DNA from: Micromussa lordhowensis
Taxonomy: Eukaryota; Cnidaria; Anthozoa; Scleractinia; Lobophylliidae
DNA: 64,000 bases
Direction of reading: 5' to 3'
Assembly: GCA_964020085.1 (NCBI GenBank)
Contig: OZ026606.1
Location: 11,653,297 to 11,717,296, forward strand
Shown here: positions 29,366-42,179 of the stretch, piece by piece
Layout: every line of letters begins with the position of its first letter
Position numbering within the stretch: position 1 is the stretch's first letter
Program-made: the position numbers and the translations under genes
The notes under the pieces: model-generated
The model's database searches: none
The model's input: only the letters and a program-made list of their open reading frames with translations
Told to the model about the DNA's origin: nothing

Positions 29366-32300
29366 ATGTTGGTCTTCTACTGGATTTCTTCGAGCGCCGC
29401 GGCTTCGAACAACAACACATCGAACACAACGACAAACAACCCATCAAATAAGACTTCGGATAAACCCTTTAGCTGTGAGTGGAAAGACCTCGAATTTCCC
29501 ATCACTTATGGACCAGGAATTGCTTGTTCGCTTTGTATACTAATCGGTGGATTCCACGTCGTTGTCGGTGAGGATAAAACCCTTCTTGTATTTTATTTAT
29601 TTGTAAGCGTGTGAGGCTACTGATCTTCTTAAAGATACAATGTTCTCAACACGGCATTGATCATGAAAAAGATTTTGAAAGTACTTAAGCCATTCTAAAC
29701 GAAAGCGAAACAGTCAACGGGACTTAGAAGAGCAGCCGTTGTGTGTATTTGTGGTTGGGTAAAAGATCCTGTTCCAGTAGGAAGTTTATATATTTCTCGT
29801 TCGTCCGAGACATTTTCCAGAAGCTGGCGTCTTTGATCCGATAACGATAGCCCATTTTATCACAACAGAGTAATTTTTCGAGTCCTTAACGAGCTGCCTT
29901 TGTTTAGGATATCTCTTGTAAGCTGTTTAGGCCGCGTTTGCTTGTTTTCACACGTTTCGGAATAGAATGTCTTAACAGGATTGCACCTTTATTATTTTGC
30001 TTTTAGCAGTATTTGCATGGTCGAATAGAACACGCAAACTTTCGTTTCCGATAGTCAAGTGTTTATTGTGAGAGATACCACCGCTTTTAGTGCAGAGATT
30101 GAAAAATTAAATTTTTTATTCATCGACATATTAAAATAAAGCGGTGGTGCATGTAGATAAAACCTAAAACGTGGATGACTCATTTTGCCTAATTTACATT
30201 TTATTGGTTCAGTTCTATTGTTTGGTTTGCGTGGGTGAGAACAAAAGAAATCGACTCCGTCACTCCACTTCCGTCCGTCTGTTCGACGCGAAACGTTTGG
30301 GTTCCTCGAGAGTTCAACTTTCTACCTCTACGTCGACTCTAAATCAGCTCTTGTATATGTCTAAGAAGTCCTTCATTTATTGATTTTAGTTTCCAATATC
30401 GTGTTCGGGTTTTCGTCCTACAAACAAAACGCTATCCCTAAGCAACAGAAGATAATTGTCAAGGAGATATTATTTCGGGAAGTGGTCCAATATTTCGTCT
30501 AAAAGAATTTGGCAGCTTTTTGATTGTGGGTCAAAGGTTGTGTTCTTTTGCAGACAGTTAATAATTTGTATTTTTGTTTGGTAGGGAAAATTTGATTTTT
30601 GTTAATCCCTAGCCTAACGAGAGTCAATTTGTTTCTTGCTTTACCGAAATTTAGCAAGGAAATAGTGAAAGACTGCGCGGCTGACAGAAAATTCTGGTGT
30701 CTCCAGGAATAGCGGAAAGGTCGAATTACAACCATTCATGATCACAACGCTTATACATTTTGAATGGCGTGTTTAAAACACGAAATGGCAAAATGATGGA
30801 ATGGCACTTAAAAATGTGGGATACGGTCAGCCCATACAATTATTGAGAGCTAACCACCTTCAAGTCAGTGATATTTAGGCTATCCAAAGCGCTTTTTAGG
30901 CTAACCGAGGTGCTGTTTAGGCTAACTGGAGTGACATTCCGCCATTTTGCCATTTCGTGTTTAAACACGCCCAATTTTGAATATTTAATAAGCCAGGGGG
31001 CGATTATGTTTTGGAAGCTATTTTCTTACAAGAGTTAAATCATATTTGAGGGAGGTGTTTTTGTAGTAGGTGTTAGATGTGGTCATTTTTCTTCTTAAAA
31101 GGGTGGTAATCATTTGATGTGGGAGGAATAAATTTCCCTATCCTAAAATGACAATATTATTTCCTGAGCGGGTGTTGGATATGAGATGAAAGATAGCGTG
31201 GTGTGTAGCTAATAGCGCCAAGTTGGCTATAATCATCTCATATCCAACAAATGCAAGTGGAATTAATAACACCCCCAAAATATGGAGAACTAAACTAAAA
31301 TAAAAATAAAATGCCCCAAAAAATTACACATATGCTTATCGTATGTTTAGCTCATATACCAATATTGATGGCTAAGCCAATGAAAACTCTTGAATTGCAT
31401 TAACCAGTGATCTAGTTTTCAATAATAATTATATGCTATTGATCTAACCAATGGGAAGCCTGATCAATCACGCAGCCTAGCTACTCACCCCCCGGCCCTC
31501 CTCCTACATTTTTGTTAGCTGGCCAACATTTCTCTGCAAGAAGTAACGGAAAATGGGCAGTGTGCTTATCCTGATTTCTCAAACCCTTGATTTTTCAAAC
31601 CAAAATCGTTCCTCTCCCCTCAGTCCAAACTGTGATTTAGCCCCCACTTCTCAAACTACCTGATTTTAAGTATCCCTTAGAGGTTCCAAAAATGAGGATT
31701 TTACTCAAAAACAAGTGTTTTCAGCAAATTAGCATTAAAATTAAAAGACTTGTTGTTCTTTCTACATAAAGGTTTCAAGTACCAGAGAATAACGCTTTTT
31801 GCCACTGGATTTTCATCTGCTGCTCTTCTCACGTACCTAATATGCCTAATCAGAAGTACACTCGATATCCAGTATATTCTTCTCATCACCGCTGCAGTTG
31901 GAATCTTTGCAGGGATTCTGTGTACAACTGTCATTTTCTGTGGACTCTTCAGTAGTGGCATTGTTGCTGGCTTCTCTTTAGCAATGGCTTTCCTTCTTGG
32001 TTTCTCATCCTTGTACACTTATACAACACTTTCCATACCGGTGGGCGTGGCCATTGGGGTCTCGGTTCTCTTGGCAGGGGCTAGCGTCTGGTGGAAACGC
32101 GTTCTTCTAATTGTTACATCGTCAATCTATGGTGGTGCACTTATGATTGGAGGATTGGACTACTTTATTGAAAACTTGCGTTTGTTAGACTATACTTGGC
32201 AAAAAGTTTTTATCAAGGACCTTAAAGGACTCAAGCCGTGCCTATTTTCATGGATAATTTTGGGGCTCTGGCCACTTCTGGTGCTCATTGGACTATTAGT

Positions 32301-33942
32301 TCAGTTCCTCAAGACAGCAAAGAAGCCTCCGAAACCTAAAAAGGGTGAGAACCATCGTAGAAATCGTTCAAGTGAAAATGATCGAGACCTCCTGGCAATG
32401 CATCATGTATAAAGGTGCATCAAATTATAATGTTGCTATTTAATTTTAATTTTTCTTTGTTGTTTACACATTCATTGTAATAATAATATTGCTCATATGC
32501 TGGTATTACCTGGCAACTAATTATGTAAATAAGAATGAAATGACATCAAATGTTACATTATTAATGGAACTTTTTTAACAAACCTTGGATAAAAAGCTTG
32601 ATTTAACTGCAGGATTTGTTATGCTGTTTTTGGAAGTGTACAGTGTTAATTTTGTAATGCATTAATCAGATGCATTAATATTTTGTAAACGAGTGTGTTA
32701 TTTAATGCTACAATGGTTGATTTATTCAGGTTTAAAATATCTGATGTACTTTAAACAACTGCTTAAGGTGTTGTCAGGTGACAATTAGTTAATTAATAAT
32801 GCAAGTTAGCTGTAACGTATCTTTCCCACATTCCATCAAATGATGATGCCAAGGCAAGATCAGTGTGCGCTAAAGTACAAGAAATGAACGAAAATTTCCA
32901 CCCCAAACTCATTCTGTTGGTATATGAAGTGGAATATGGGAAAGGCCTATAAATAATTATTTACAAATATATGTGTTAATTATTAAGCAGTCTTGATCAT
33001 GTACCATGTACATGTGATATGATAATGTCAAGTGGCTTCAGCACCAGTTATTAATTAAATCTGTACAGGGATTCGTTATCGATACTTTAGTGAGGAAATT
33101 GGAAATTGTTTTTCAAGTTCCATTCTTAGCAGTTGACCTTCTAGTGCACCATTTCAAACTTAACATTTAACATGAGTAGTGCAACCAACAATAACTGCGT
33201 ACAAGTTTCTTTTAGATTATCAAGCGCTCAATGTAATGTATTTCTTACATTGAGTGATCAGCTGTGCGTGCTAGTTGGATGTTATAGCTGCTCTTTCTCT
33301 CAAATCAAGCAATCTCACCATTCCTTACTGCATTACTAAATAGTCAATGCTGTTACATATAACAATTGTAACAAAAGACTCTAAGAGGGCTTGGGGCAAC
33401 TGAGGTGTGTTAATGATACAGATTTTCCAGGACTTTTTGTAAGCCTGTTACACTGACAATGTAATATTTTCATTTTGCCCTGCTGAACTGTACATAACAA
33501 TAATTTTCTAGCTACGTGTGCTGCGATTTGAAGTGTGAAAGATTTTTGTAAGCTGCAAGGATATTGTTAGGATGAAATAAATTTGTCAGATTTTTTCAAG
33601 CTTAATCTACAATTCGTACTTATGAAAAAACCTGCCACTGGTCTTCAAAGTGGCATTTGAATTGCAAATGGCCTAGAAGTTGTTCATATTAAACAAGTGG
33701 CCACATAACACTGGTTATACCATCCTTTCATTCATCCATTCATATTTTCTCCTTATCCATGCACAGAATTTCACAACAAGCGTTATTCAATGGGATCGCC
33801 ATTTTACTCAGCACCTGATGACATAGAAATGACTGAACTACTTGGGGAGCAGTCGGGGCAGGCACCTCCAACCCCCTCCCTAAATATGGACCGCACCCCA
33901 CAAAGGGCCCCTATGCTACCAATACTGGAAGAGGAGGAATGA
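29366..33942 (+). CDS. TMEM198: TMEM198-like multipass membrane protein, 3 exons
   Basis: Exons are 29366-29567, 31772-32344 and 33767-33942; donors and acceptors are GT-AG and phases agree (both introns after codon base 1), giving 316 aa. The start is the first ATG of a signal-peptide-like segment (MLVFYWISSSAAA), followed by an Asn/Thr-rich linker and about seven hydrophobic segments (for example YGPGIACSLCILIGGFHVVV, ILLITAAVGIFAGILCTTVI, CLFSWIILGLWPLLVLIGLL). The YFIENL and SWIILGLWP region fits the TMEM198 family. A basic stretch (KTAKKPPKPKK) follows, then an acidic, proline-rich tail ending ILEEEE. Human TMEM198 acts with LRP6 in Wnt signalling; a similar role here is inference. If the donor at 32345 is not used, the frame continues to a stop at 32410-32412, giving a different end (DRDLLAMHHV). 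Confidence 0.88.
29568..31150 (+). other. TMEM198-like intron 1, first part
   Basis: No gene is seen. It holds a MITE at 30766-30972 and otherwise unique AT-rich DNA. Confidence 0.4.
30766..30972. repeat. MITE with about 40-bp inverted ends
   Basis: GGCGTGTTTAAAACACGAAA at the left and TTTCGTGTTTAAACACGCCC at the right; the arms extend through GGCAAAATG and CATTTTGCC. The middle repeats TTTAGGCTAAC-like units. Confidence 0.75.
31151..31430 (+). repeat. MITE family 1, copy C (degraded)
   Basis: GTTGGATATGAGATGA and ATCATCTCATATCCAAC, then GATGGCTAAGCCAATGAAAA, in the same order as copy A but with more changes. It lies in TMEM198-like intron 1. Confidence 0.65.
32345..33766 (+). other. TMEM198-like intron 2
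   Basis: The first 68 bp are an open continuation of exon 2. The rest is AT-rich with no gene or clear repeat. Confidence 0.5.
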
Positions 33943-35527
33943 CTCCATGCAGATGTGCTGGAAGACTGTCAAATATTCAAGATAACCAGAATGATAACTG
34001 GTCTGCTATCAACTCTTGAACTCTTGTGTGTTCCAGAGAAATCACATGACCACTCTTACAGAAACCACAAGCAGGCTTTTAGCCAGATGTCCACTTCAGG
34101 AATTTTTTTATTTTTTCAGAAAAAAAAAGATATACACTGCTGCCCTATGCGCATTTGGAAAAATCCAAATATCTGCTCTCAAGTACATGTCATTTATATG
34201 CTTTACATGCTTGAATTTCGAAAATGTTTTGGTGGTGTATTTTCTAAATACCTCCGAGATAGGGCCTCTAACCCCCCAAAGAACTTCAGATTCTGTCTAA
34301 AAGCCTGCTGTACAGTAGATGACTTCTTTGGAACTCGTTACAGTGGATCACATTCCTAAAATGCTCAAGATTTGTACAGAAAGTTTGCTTTAAATGTCAC
34401 ATAATATGTAAATATGTAATGGCAGGTTGTTAAGTTAGCATGCAAAAAAACAGTCTTGTCCTTCCCTGCAAAGTGATTCATACAAGAGTTTTGCTTTGAC
34501 TCTCGTTGCCCCCAGGATTTCATGCTGCCATTTTTTCCTCCCGGTTTATTTACAGTCTTGCTCGATGGACTCGGCGAAAGAGGGACTGTGTAGTCTATAC
34601 ATGTACAAGAAAAACCAAATCAAATAATTACTAAATGTAAAAATAGTTAGCAAACTCTGGTTTAACAAGTTACTGGCAAGCTATAATATTTAAAGAATAA
34701 ACTAATGCAAAGGTTTCCTGGCTGTGCTAAGCATTACATTTACCATTCCATGGCTTAATTTAAAATAAAAGGGATAAATGTCACTGTAACAAAATTTGGC
34801 AGCTGTTTTAACAGCTTGTGAATACTTGTTCACTTAAAGCTAAGAATAATGTTAATACCGAAGTCTGCTTGAATATTTTAGATGTTATTTTTGGATATGA
34901 CAAAGAGGTGCCGTTTTCATTGGGCATAAATGTATCTATTTTCCATAGTTAAAAATTTCTTTAGGAGAAAGCAGCCATTAAATGGATAAAACAAAAGTAG
35001 TAAAATTTCTAAATTAATCCATGTTGATGTAGAAGAAAATGTTTAGGATTTGCATCCTTATTTCATCTAACATACATGTTCATTTATTTAAGAAGTATCA
35101 TTTGAATAAATGAATACTGCCTTTTAGCAAAAGGTGTGAAAATTCTTTCATCTACTGTTATGTAATTTATTTGCCACTATGTATCTTAAAAAAAAGGAAA
35201 ATGCAGAAGAATTTTTTAAAAATATTTGTAAATTAAGGTATTGATGCCAAAATGTACAATAAATAATTTAATTCTAGTATCACAAGTAAAAATAATAATT
35301 TATTAACATTAAATTTACATGTACATGTTTTAAGACAAAATGGCCATTGCTCTTTGTGTGGTAGACAACATCACTGAGATATATGGCATGTATATCTACA
35401 CTTTCAAGACAGACTGGCTGTTAAATTGTAAAAGTAGGCTAGCAAAGGGGAAGCAATCTTGGCTGAAAAGCAGTTTAAGTTCCAAAGTATACTTAATGGT
35501 TCACCTTAAGGTTAACTTATACCCTTT
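33943..35527 (+). other. probable long 3' UTR of the TMEM198-like gene
   Basis: AT-rich with no supported ORF. AATAAA at 35258-35263 could end the transcript; earlier ends are possible. Confidence 0.35.
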
Positions 35528-35731
35528 AGAGGTGTCTAAAGGTGTGTGTAGTGCATCCGGTTAAACTGTGGATACCTAGACCCCTACATGTATTTCAACA
35601 ATCAAGTTTTTTTCAAAATTCTTGGTATAGTTTGATAGCCAGCTCTACAAGCTTTAACTTGACTTGGGAGTTTTAGGTATCTACAGTTTAAACTGGATGC
35701 ACTACATCGCTTAAACGCGAGACACCTCTTA
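35527..35731. repeat. MITE with about 60-bp imperfect inverted ends
   Basis: AGAGGTGTCT ... GTAGTGCATCCGGTTAAACT at the left faces AGTTTAAACTGGATGCACTAC ... GACACCTCTT at the right. It lies between the two convergent host genes. Confidence 0.7.
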
Positions 35732-36707
35732 AGACATACAAAAGCCTGAAAATGATCCTGGGGTTTTATCATGGAGGGGTACATGTAGCTGTGACACATA
35801 CTAACATCAGAAAACATATCACGGCATTTAGATTCACTTATATTGCAGTTGTAGTGGTAGGCACAAATCACAGCCATTGCCATATAAACTTGCCACGCGA
35901 GTCCCACCTTAGCCAATTTAGAACTCTGGATTATTGTTGCAGTGTGACTACTCAAACTAGGTGACCTACATGAAGTACATGAAGTAGAAAACTAACCAAT
36001 CAAAATGTAAACTGAGAAGAATGGACTGGTACCTTTTCATGACAGCAAGTAACGGTCTGTTCAAGGTAAAAACATCAACACAATCGACGCCTAGCTACAT
36101 TATATACACTCTACATGTAACTTAGAGATTCATTCCTCGATGGCAAATTATAATAATTAAAAATCTCACTTGAAAAATTTAGCTTAAAAACTTTTTTGCA
36201 ACAACTGAACTGACACTGCCGAAAAGAATACAAAATTTAGGATTGAAATTATAACATATCGACAAATAGCTGGGAGGTTGACCCAACACTTTGCACTTTG
36301 TTGGGTTTTCAATTTTGTTAATAACTATTGTTTGTATTCTTCAATGTTACTGGTTCATTTGAGAAAAAACATTGCTATCGTTTGTTCTCAAGTGACATTC
36401 TGATAAGTTAATTCTTTTCCAAGTGGCCTGGTTCAAGTAATCACACTGTAATCAGTTTTCAAATAACCTGGTCCAGGCGATGCACTGTTTCCATTTGGAG
36501 AGCAGAAATTTGAAACATTGTTTATCTTACTGTCTTTCTTAAAAGTGCTTAGTGGCTGTGTGGTAAATCCCTCGCACTTGCCCAGTCCTTACCCCAGGAG
36601 CCAAACAATTTATCATGGAAACACAAGAGAATCTTACATGCAGTGGATGGGCAGTTGTAACTCAATTCAAGGATGCAACTAAAGGCAACACAACAGTTTA
36701 CATGTTA
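35732..36707. other. intergenic DNA between convergent genes
   Basis: No gene is recognised. Confidence 0.4.
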
Positions 36708-36718
36708 TTTATTTTATT
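36708..36718 (-). promoter_or_regulatory. poly(A) signal of the roadblock gene
   Basis: Two overlapping AATAAA hexamers on the minus strand, about 260 bp after the stop codon. Confidence 0.45.
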
Positions 36719-36978
36719 GTCATTTACAGCTACAGTGACAATATTAAATAAAGTCAGCTACACTGTAGGGAAATGAGGAATGAAAGTGTGCCTTGAGGTG
36801 TCTCTTTAATCAACTCACTTACTTTAATAAAACACTGGTTTTAAATTATCCAAAAAAGATTCACAGTATTTTTGGCAAATAAACATTGCTAATTGAGGTT
36901 GATGAACCCTACAGAAAATAAAATAAACATTAAATTGAGGTGCATTTACAATGGCAATGGTTGTAAAATGTTCCTCTT

Positions 36979-39380
36979 TTACTGGCATGGATTTTGAATA
37001 ACTATCATCAGGTACTCTTTATCTGAAATGCAAACAAGAAATTCTGATGAAGGACAATACTGTTAAAAATTGCATCACAGTTCTGGGGGTTACAGGCATC
37101 AAACGTTCAACAAAGACACCAAGGGGTTTTCGTTTTTATTGCCACTTGCATCTAACATATGCTTGCATAAATTCTGAATGGAATATGGTAGGTCATTTTT
37201 GGCTGTATGGGGCAGTTACATGTAGGAAAGTTGAAGCAGAATATTGAATAAGGAATTTTCTAGACCAATTCTTGAGCAGAACAAGACAGAAATCAATCAA
37301 TAGAAAGAAACCAGATACATGAAGTATTACAAATAATTTACAAATTAAATGAAGGAAATCCAGTAGACCAATTTTGATATATTGAACTTCAACCTAAAAC
37401 AATAGACCTCAGCACGAGGCTCCAGGGAATAAACCCCATAAACTCTGTAGTTATTCTTCGGAGCCTCATGCTGAGGTCTGCTGTTTTAAGCTGAACTTTA
37501 ATATATCAAATTGGTCCATTCAAAGTCTACCAATGAAAAATAAAACATGTACAGGACGCATTGTCATCTTGCTTAGGGGTGTAAATCACAGATTTTGGTC
37601 CCACTTAAGCTGGGTGAGAACAGTTTCCATCCCTTTCCTAGACGTAGATTTTGGTGGGTCATTTTAACCACTACATGTATATTGGTTGAAGCCAAAAGCA
37701 TGGTATCAAAAAACTGCCCAATCATGTTGCTGTTAATTTTGTCGCACGATAGGTTACCACAGCAACAATATGACCTGCTAAAAGTACTCTTAATTTTAGC
37801 TTTAGGCACTTATAACTCAAAAATGAGCTTGGCACCCCCATTTTTTATTCTTGAATTGTGGTAAGCATGATAAGATGCAACCTTTCGCAAAGTATAAAAT
37901 AATTCTGTGGAGTGGGTTCAGAGCCACCTTAAATTTTTGAAAATTTAAGGTGGCTCTGAACCCACTCCACTCCTTTACAAGGGAACTTACCAGGGGCAAC
38001 CAGAATTTCGTGTTTCTTTGAACGGATCCTCAGAAATGTCAAATCATTCTGAAAAAAATTTAAACATATTATTACAATTGAGGCAACTAAGATGGGCAAA
38101 ATAAACTTAACAGCAGGTAACACCTACAAAATGATAAAGCCACTGTACATGCAAGTTTAAGACAAGAATTTTTGAATGCTATTGGAAATGTTTCCTCAGA
38201 TCCAAATGACAGGCAAAAGATTTGTAAAAGAATGCTGTTAGGGCCAAAATAATTCTTTTTATATAGTTAAGAGAATACTTTGTGTTTAGTCGATAAGTCA
38301 ACTCATATGTGTTGGGGTTCATGTACAAAATAGATCAAGTCAGTCACAAAATTTAGACTAAGGTAAGTACAAAAAACAGGTACAAGTGTAGCTTGCTACG
38401 ATGCTACCCTAAGCCATTCTACATGTACATGAAGCCTAGCTTCTTTTTTCTTTATGTGGATTGCATGAACGATGAGAAGCAAAGCAGCAAAACTATGCCA
38501 CAATAGTCAAAGCCGTTTTTGTCTTCCCTTCCCGCTTAATGGCTTGGTGGCTAGTTACTGCATTCAGTATTATAGAATGATTAAACAGTATATTGGAAAG
38601 GCTGGACGGCTAACTAGTCACATTAAGAGCTTTAGAATGGGGTAAAGATTTACATGTAGATTGATATCTTAGAGGCATAATTTACAAAAATTATTATTTT
38701 TAGTTTCTCGTATTTGGCTACCAAGCCTCCGAGCAACTCGAGTATTAAATACTTCTTCCATTTGACTACTGAGTCACCTAGCCACTTATGCACTAGCCCT
38801 CTACTGAGTATAGCTTAAATAGCCCAGCATACATAGGATTTTGAAATGATAAAAAATCCACACTCCCCTTTCAGAACAAGAACCGAGGTGCGGTTGTAAA
38901 CCGCGCTTTAGAAAAACGCGGTTTGTCTGCGAAACGCGACTCTCCTACCCTTCAGCAAATATACGAAAAAAGGAGTATCTGATTACATTCTTTGCATAGC
39001 GCGAGTTTAGCGTGACTTGTAATCGGATAATTTTGTTTACGTCTAATGAAAAAATACCTTGACCTTTCAATATAAATTTTACATATGGGTTTTTGACGAG
39101 CACTAAGGCTAAGTTTTAACTTTTTTCCCCCAGAAAATTCCACCATTGCTTCTGGCGAACTATACACGATCTTACATTTATCACTGTCAGCGTATTCCAT
39201 GGCCAGACGTAATACCTTTTTAGCGTATTGAATATTCCCTTTGAAAGTGAACAGAAACAAATGCAAACATTCCAGATTACAAAATGTTCTGTTTCGCACG
39301 CAAAACGAAAATACAGCTTAAAGTGGTACTATGACGAAAATCGCACCTTTGCTATTTAAGCCATTTTAAAACATACAAAT

Positions 39381-39413
<33 letters not shown>

Positions 39414-42146
39414 AAAGTTCAAAGAGGTATGTTATTGTTCGACTTTACCCATGGTCACGTGGTGTTGACCCTGCACACATTCTAAAACAAGATGGCGTCC
39501 GAAGTGACCTGAGAGTGAAGCTTTAACAATCGATGTAGTTTTTTAGTCCTTTATGACATTTCTAGCGTGGTTTAACATAAATATTAGTCAAGAATACTTA
39601 GCTAATCATCATGCCAGGTGAAAATTGTGCAGTTTTTGACTGTGGTTCGTGTAGGAGAACGAAAGGGATTGGGATTTGGAAGCTACCGGCGGCAAAGAAC
39701 GACGCTTACAAGAAATGGAGAGCAGACTGGCTGAACGAGATCACAAAGACTCGAGATGTAGACAAGGATTTCAGAGAACTGATCGCCAAGGACCGAGTTT
39801 TCACGTGTGAAAGACATTTTGCTCCAGAGGATATTGAAATATGTAAGTGGTGATCTTTTGTAAGCACCTTTGCTTTTAGTTGTATAAGCTTAATAATGCT
39901 CATCGAATGAACTTCTACCTTCGCTTATTTGAATGAAATCTTAGTTGATAAGGATGACATCGATCTTATATATGCTTCTTTATCTTTTCACAGTTACAAC
40001 GGAGAAAATGACAAAGAAAAAACCACGATTTGGTACACTTCCAAAGATGAATATGCCCATGAAGTGTCACGAAAGCAAGCAGCCTGAGCAGCGACGAACT
40101 ATCGTGAAACACGTGAAAGAGCCATCGCATTCAAGAACTTTTAAAGAGTTGTGTCAAGAAATCAAAGAGTTAAAGTCTCTCAAAGCCTGGAACTATTATT
40201 TCATATAACTTGCCATGTAAATTTCTGTGCAAGTACAAAACATATTTTTTTAGGTTCAATTATTATTGGTAAGTACTTCATAATTCCCCTTTTGTAAAGA
40301 AAACTCCAGGCATAAAAAGAAATGCTTGATATTACAAAGTAATTATTAATTTGTTATTTTCATATTAACTATCAATAACATAAATTGGACATTGTATATA
40401 AACCTTTGATTTTTATTCAAGAATCAGTGATGTAAACTGGAACAAAATACTATTAGAGTGGGTTTAGTAATCTGCATTACTGTATTTTTGTCCTTAATGT
40501 TTTAGGGACACCAATATCATATAAAAGTTAACTTAGCATGACATTGCAATTATACTGAAATGGTCAGTTTAGTAAAAACTATCTTTATTACATTATATTG
40601 TTTCAAAATAAAATTATTTGTCAATGGAAAAATTTGTAATTTACAGTTTAATTTTGTCTGTCCTCTACATCTACACTTGATCGTTGAAGTTCCTTTCTTA
40701 ATGCTTTGGCTTTACCCTGCTTCTGTTGAAATTTATACTTTTGAATGATATCTTTAGCAAAAGAAAATGAACGTACCCTTACATACAAGCTCACAATAGC
40801 ATATAATATATCCTTACCAACAGAATTACTAATTTCAAGATCAGCATTAGATAAAATGGCATTATAAGAAACAGCTACTGCAGGATCTTTGACTGAATTT
40901 ACAATGATGAGTTCATTAGCAATGCACTGGCTTGCTTTACTGGTGTTTTCTCTGAAATGGTGCTCAGTTCTCTTAAAAATCACTTGGGCTGACTCTGTGG
41001 GACTCCATAACCCACCTCGATTCAAGCAGCTTATCAACTTCTGGGAATTCTCTATATTTTCATTAGTGCATTGTTTAGATGCATTTAGAATAGCAATTGC
41101 TTGCTGACTTTCAGATGTTGCTTTGTGTCTTGAAAGTCTGTGTCTTTTATGCAAGCGTTGAAGAACATAACCCCCTAAATATTGCAGTCCAGCAAGTTCA
41201 ATATCTGAAATTGGGATCGACTTGTCAGCAATGGTTGTAGGGCTGCTTGCTTGTTTTGCATGTGATAATAGCGTATCTGCTAGTTTGGTAGCTAGGAGTG
41301 TTGCTGCTCTTTGGGAAAGTCCTTTAAAGTATGTTGAAGAATTAAGTGCAATTTCTCCATAGAATTTTGCATAAAATGTTTCTTTGTTTCCTTTTGCCAG
41401 AAAAGCTTCGTAGATATTCTGTATGGTATTAAATTCTGTAGATGATTCGCTCATTTCAATACTATAGTGCTTCACTTCGTCCTTCAAAGTCTTATCGAAC
41501 ACTTCTCGCTCAACAATCTTCACAATTGTGTCCTTCACCAACCCAGTTAAAACATTATAACTGAGGTTTTTTTCCTGACTTTTAGGTTTGGTCACAAGAT
41601 CCTGGTCTTTGTGCTTGGCAGCTTTATGTCTGTTCAAACCTTGCTTGCTCTTACAAATCTTGGCACAGAACTCGCACGATACCCCTTCATTTTGAACCTG
41701 AAACACACACATATTCATTAATATGTTTCGTAAGAATTAGCCATATATTGGTTTAAATGTTTAATTTTTCATAAAACTTGCTTTTAATTCAAGAATTACT
41801 GTAATGATAAGAGTAGTGAACCAGCAAAAGCAAACACACGGGGTAACCAAACAACGATCAAAACTCATGAAATCTTAAAGCCTTTATGAGCTGTAATTCC
41901 TTAAGATTAAAGCATTTTTATACTGACCTCTTCAACAGCGACATCCAAATAGTCTTCGAATTCTTCACTTTCTTCCAACATTCCCAATATAGCGTCAAAA
42001 TCGTCCTCAAACAGAAAATCTTCGTTACAACTTCTCACAGACGCCATGTTTGTTTATAGCCGTGTGCAGGCCGTGTGCAGGGTCATCATCACGTGACGGT
42101 CCTTTCAACATCAAAACCCAAACAATAGGCCGGTCGTTTGAACTTT

Positions 42147-42179
<33 letters not shown>

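Noticed and set aside
29037..29447. Minus-strand frame upstream of the TMEM198-like gene
   Set aside because: No motif, and it overlaps exon 1 of the supported gene on the other strand.
33955..34359. 134-residue frame after the TMEM198-like stop
   Set aside because: No motif; it lies in the probable 3' UTR and changes composition as untranslated DNA does.
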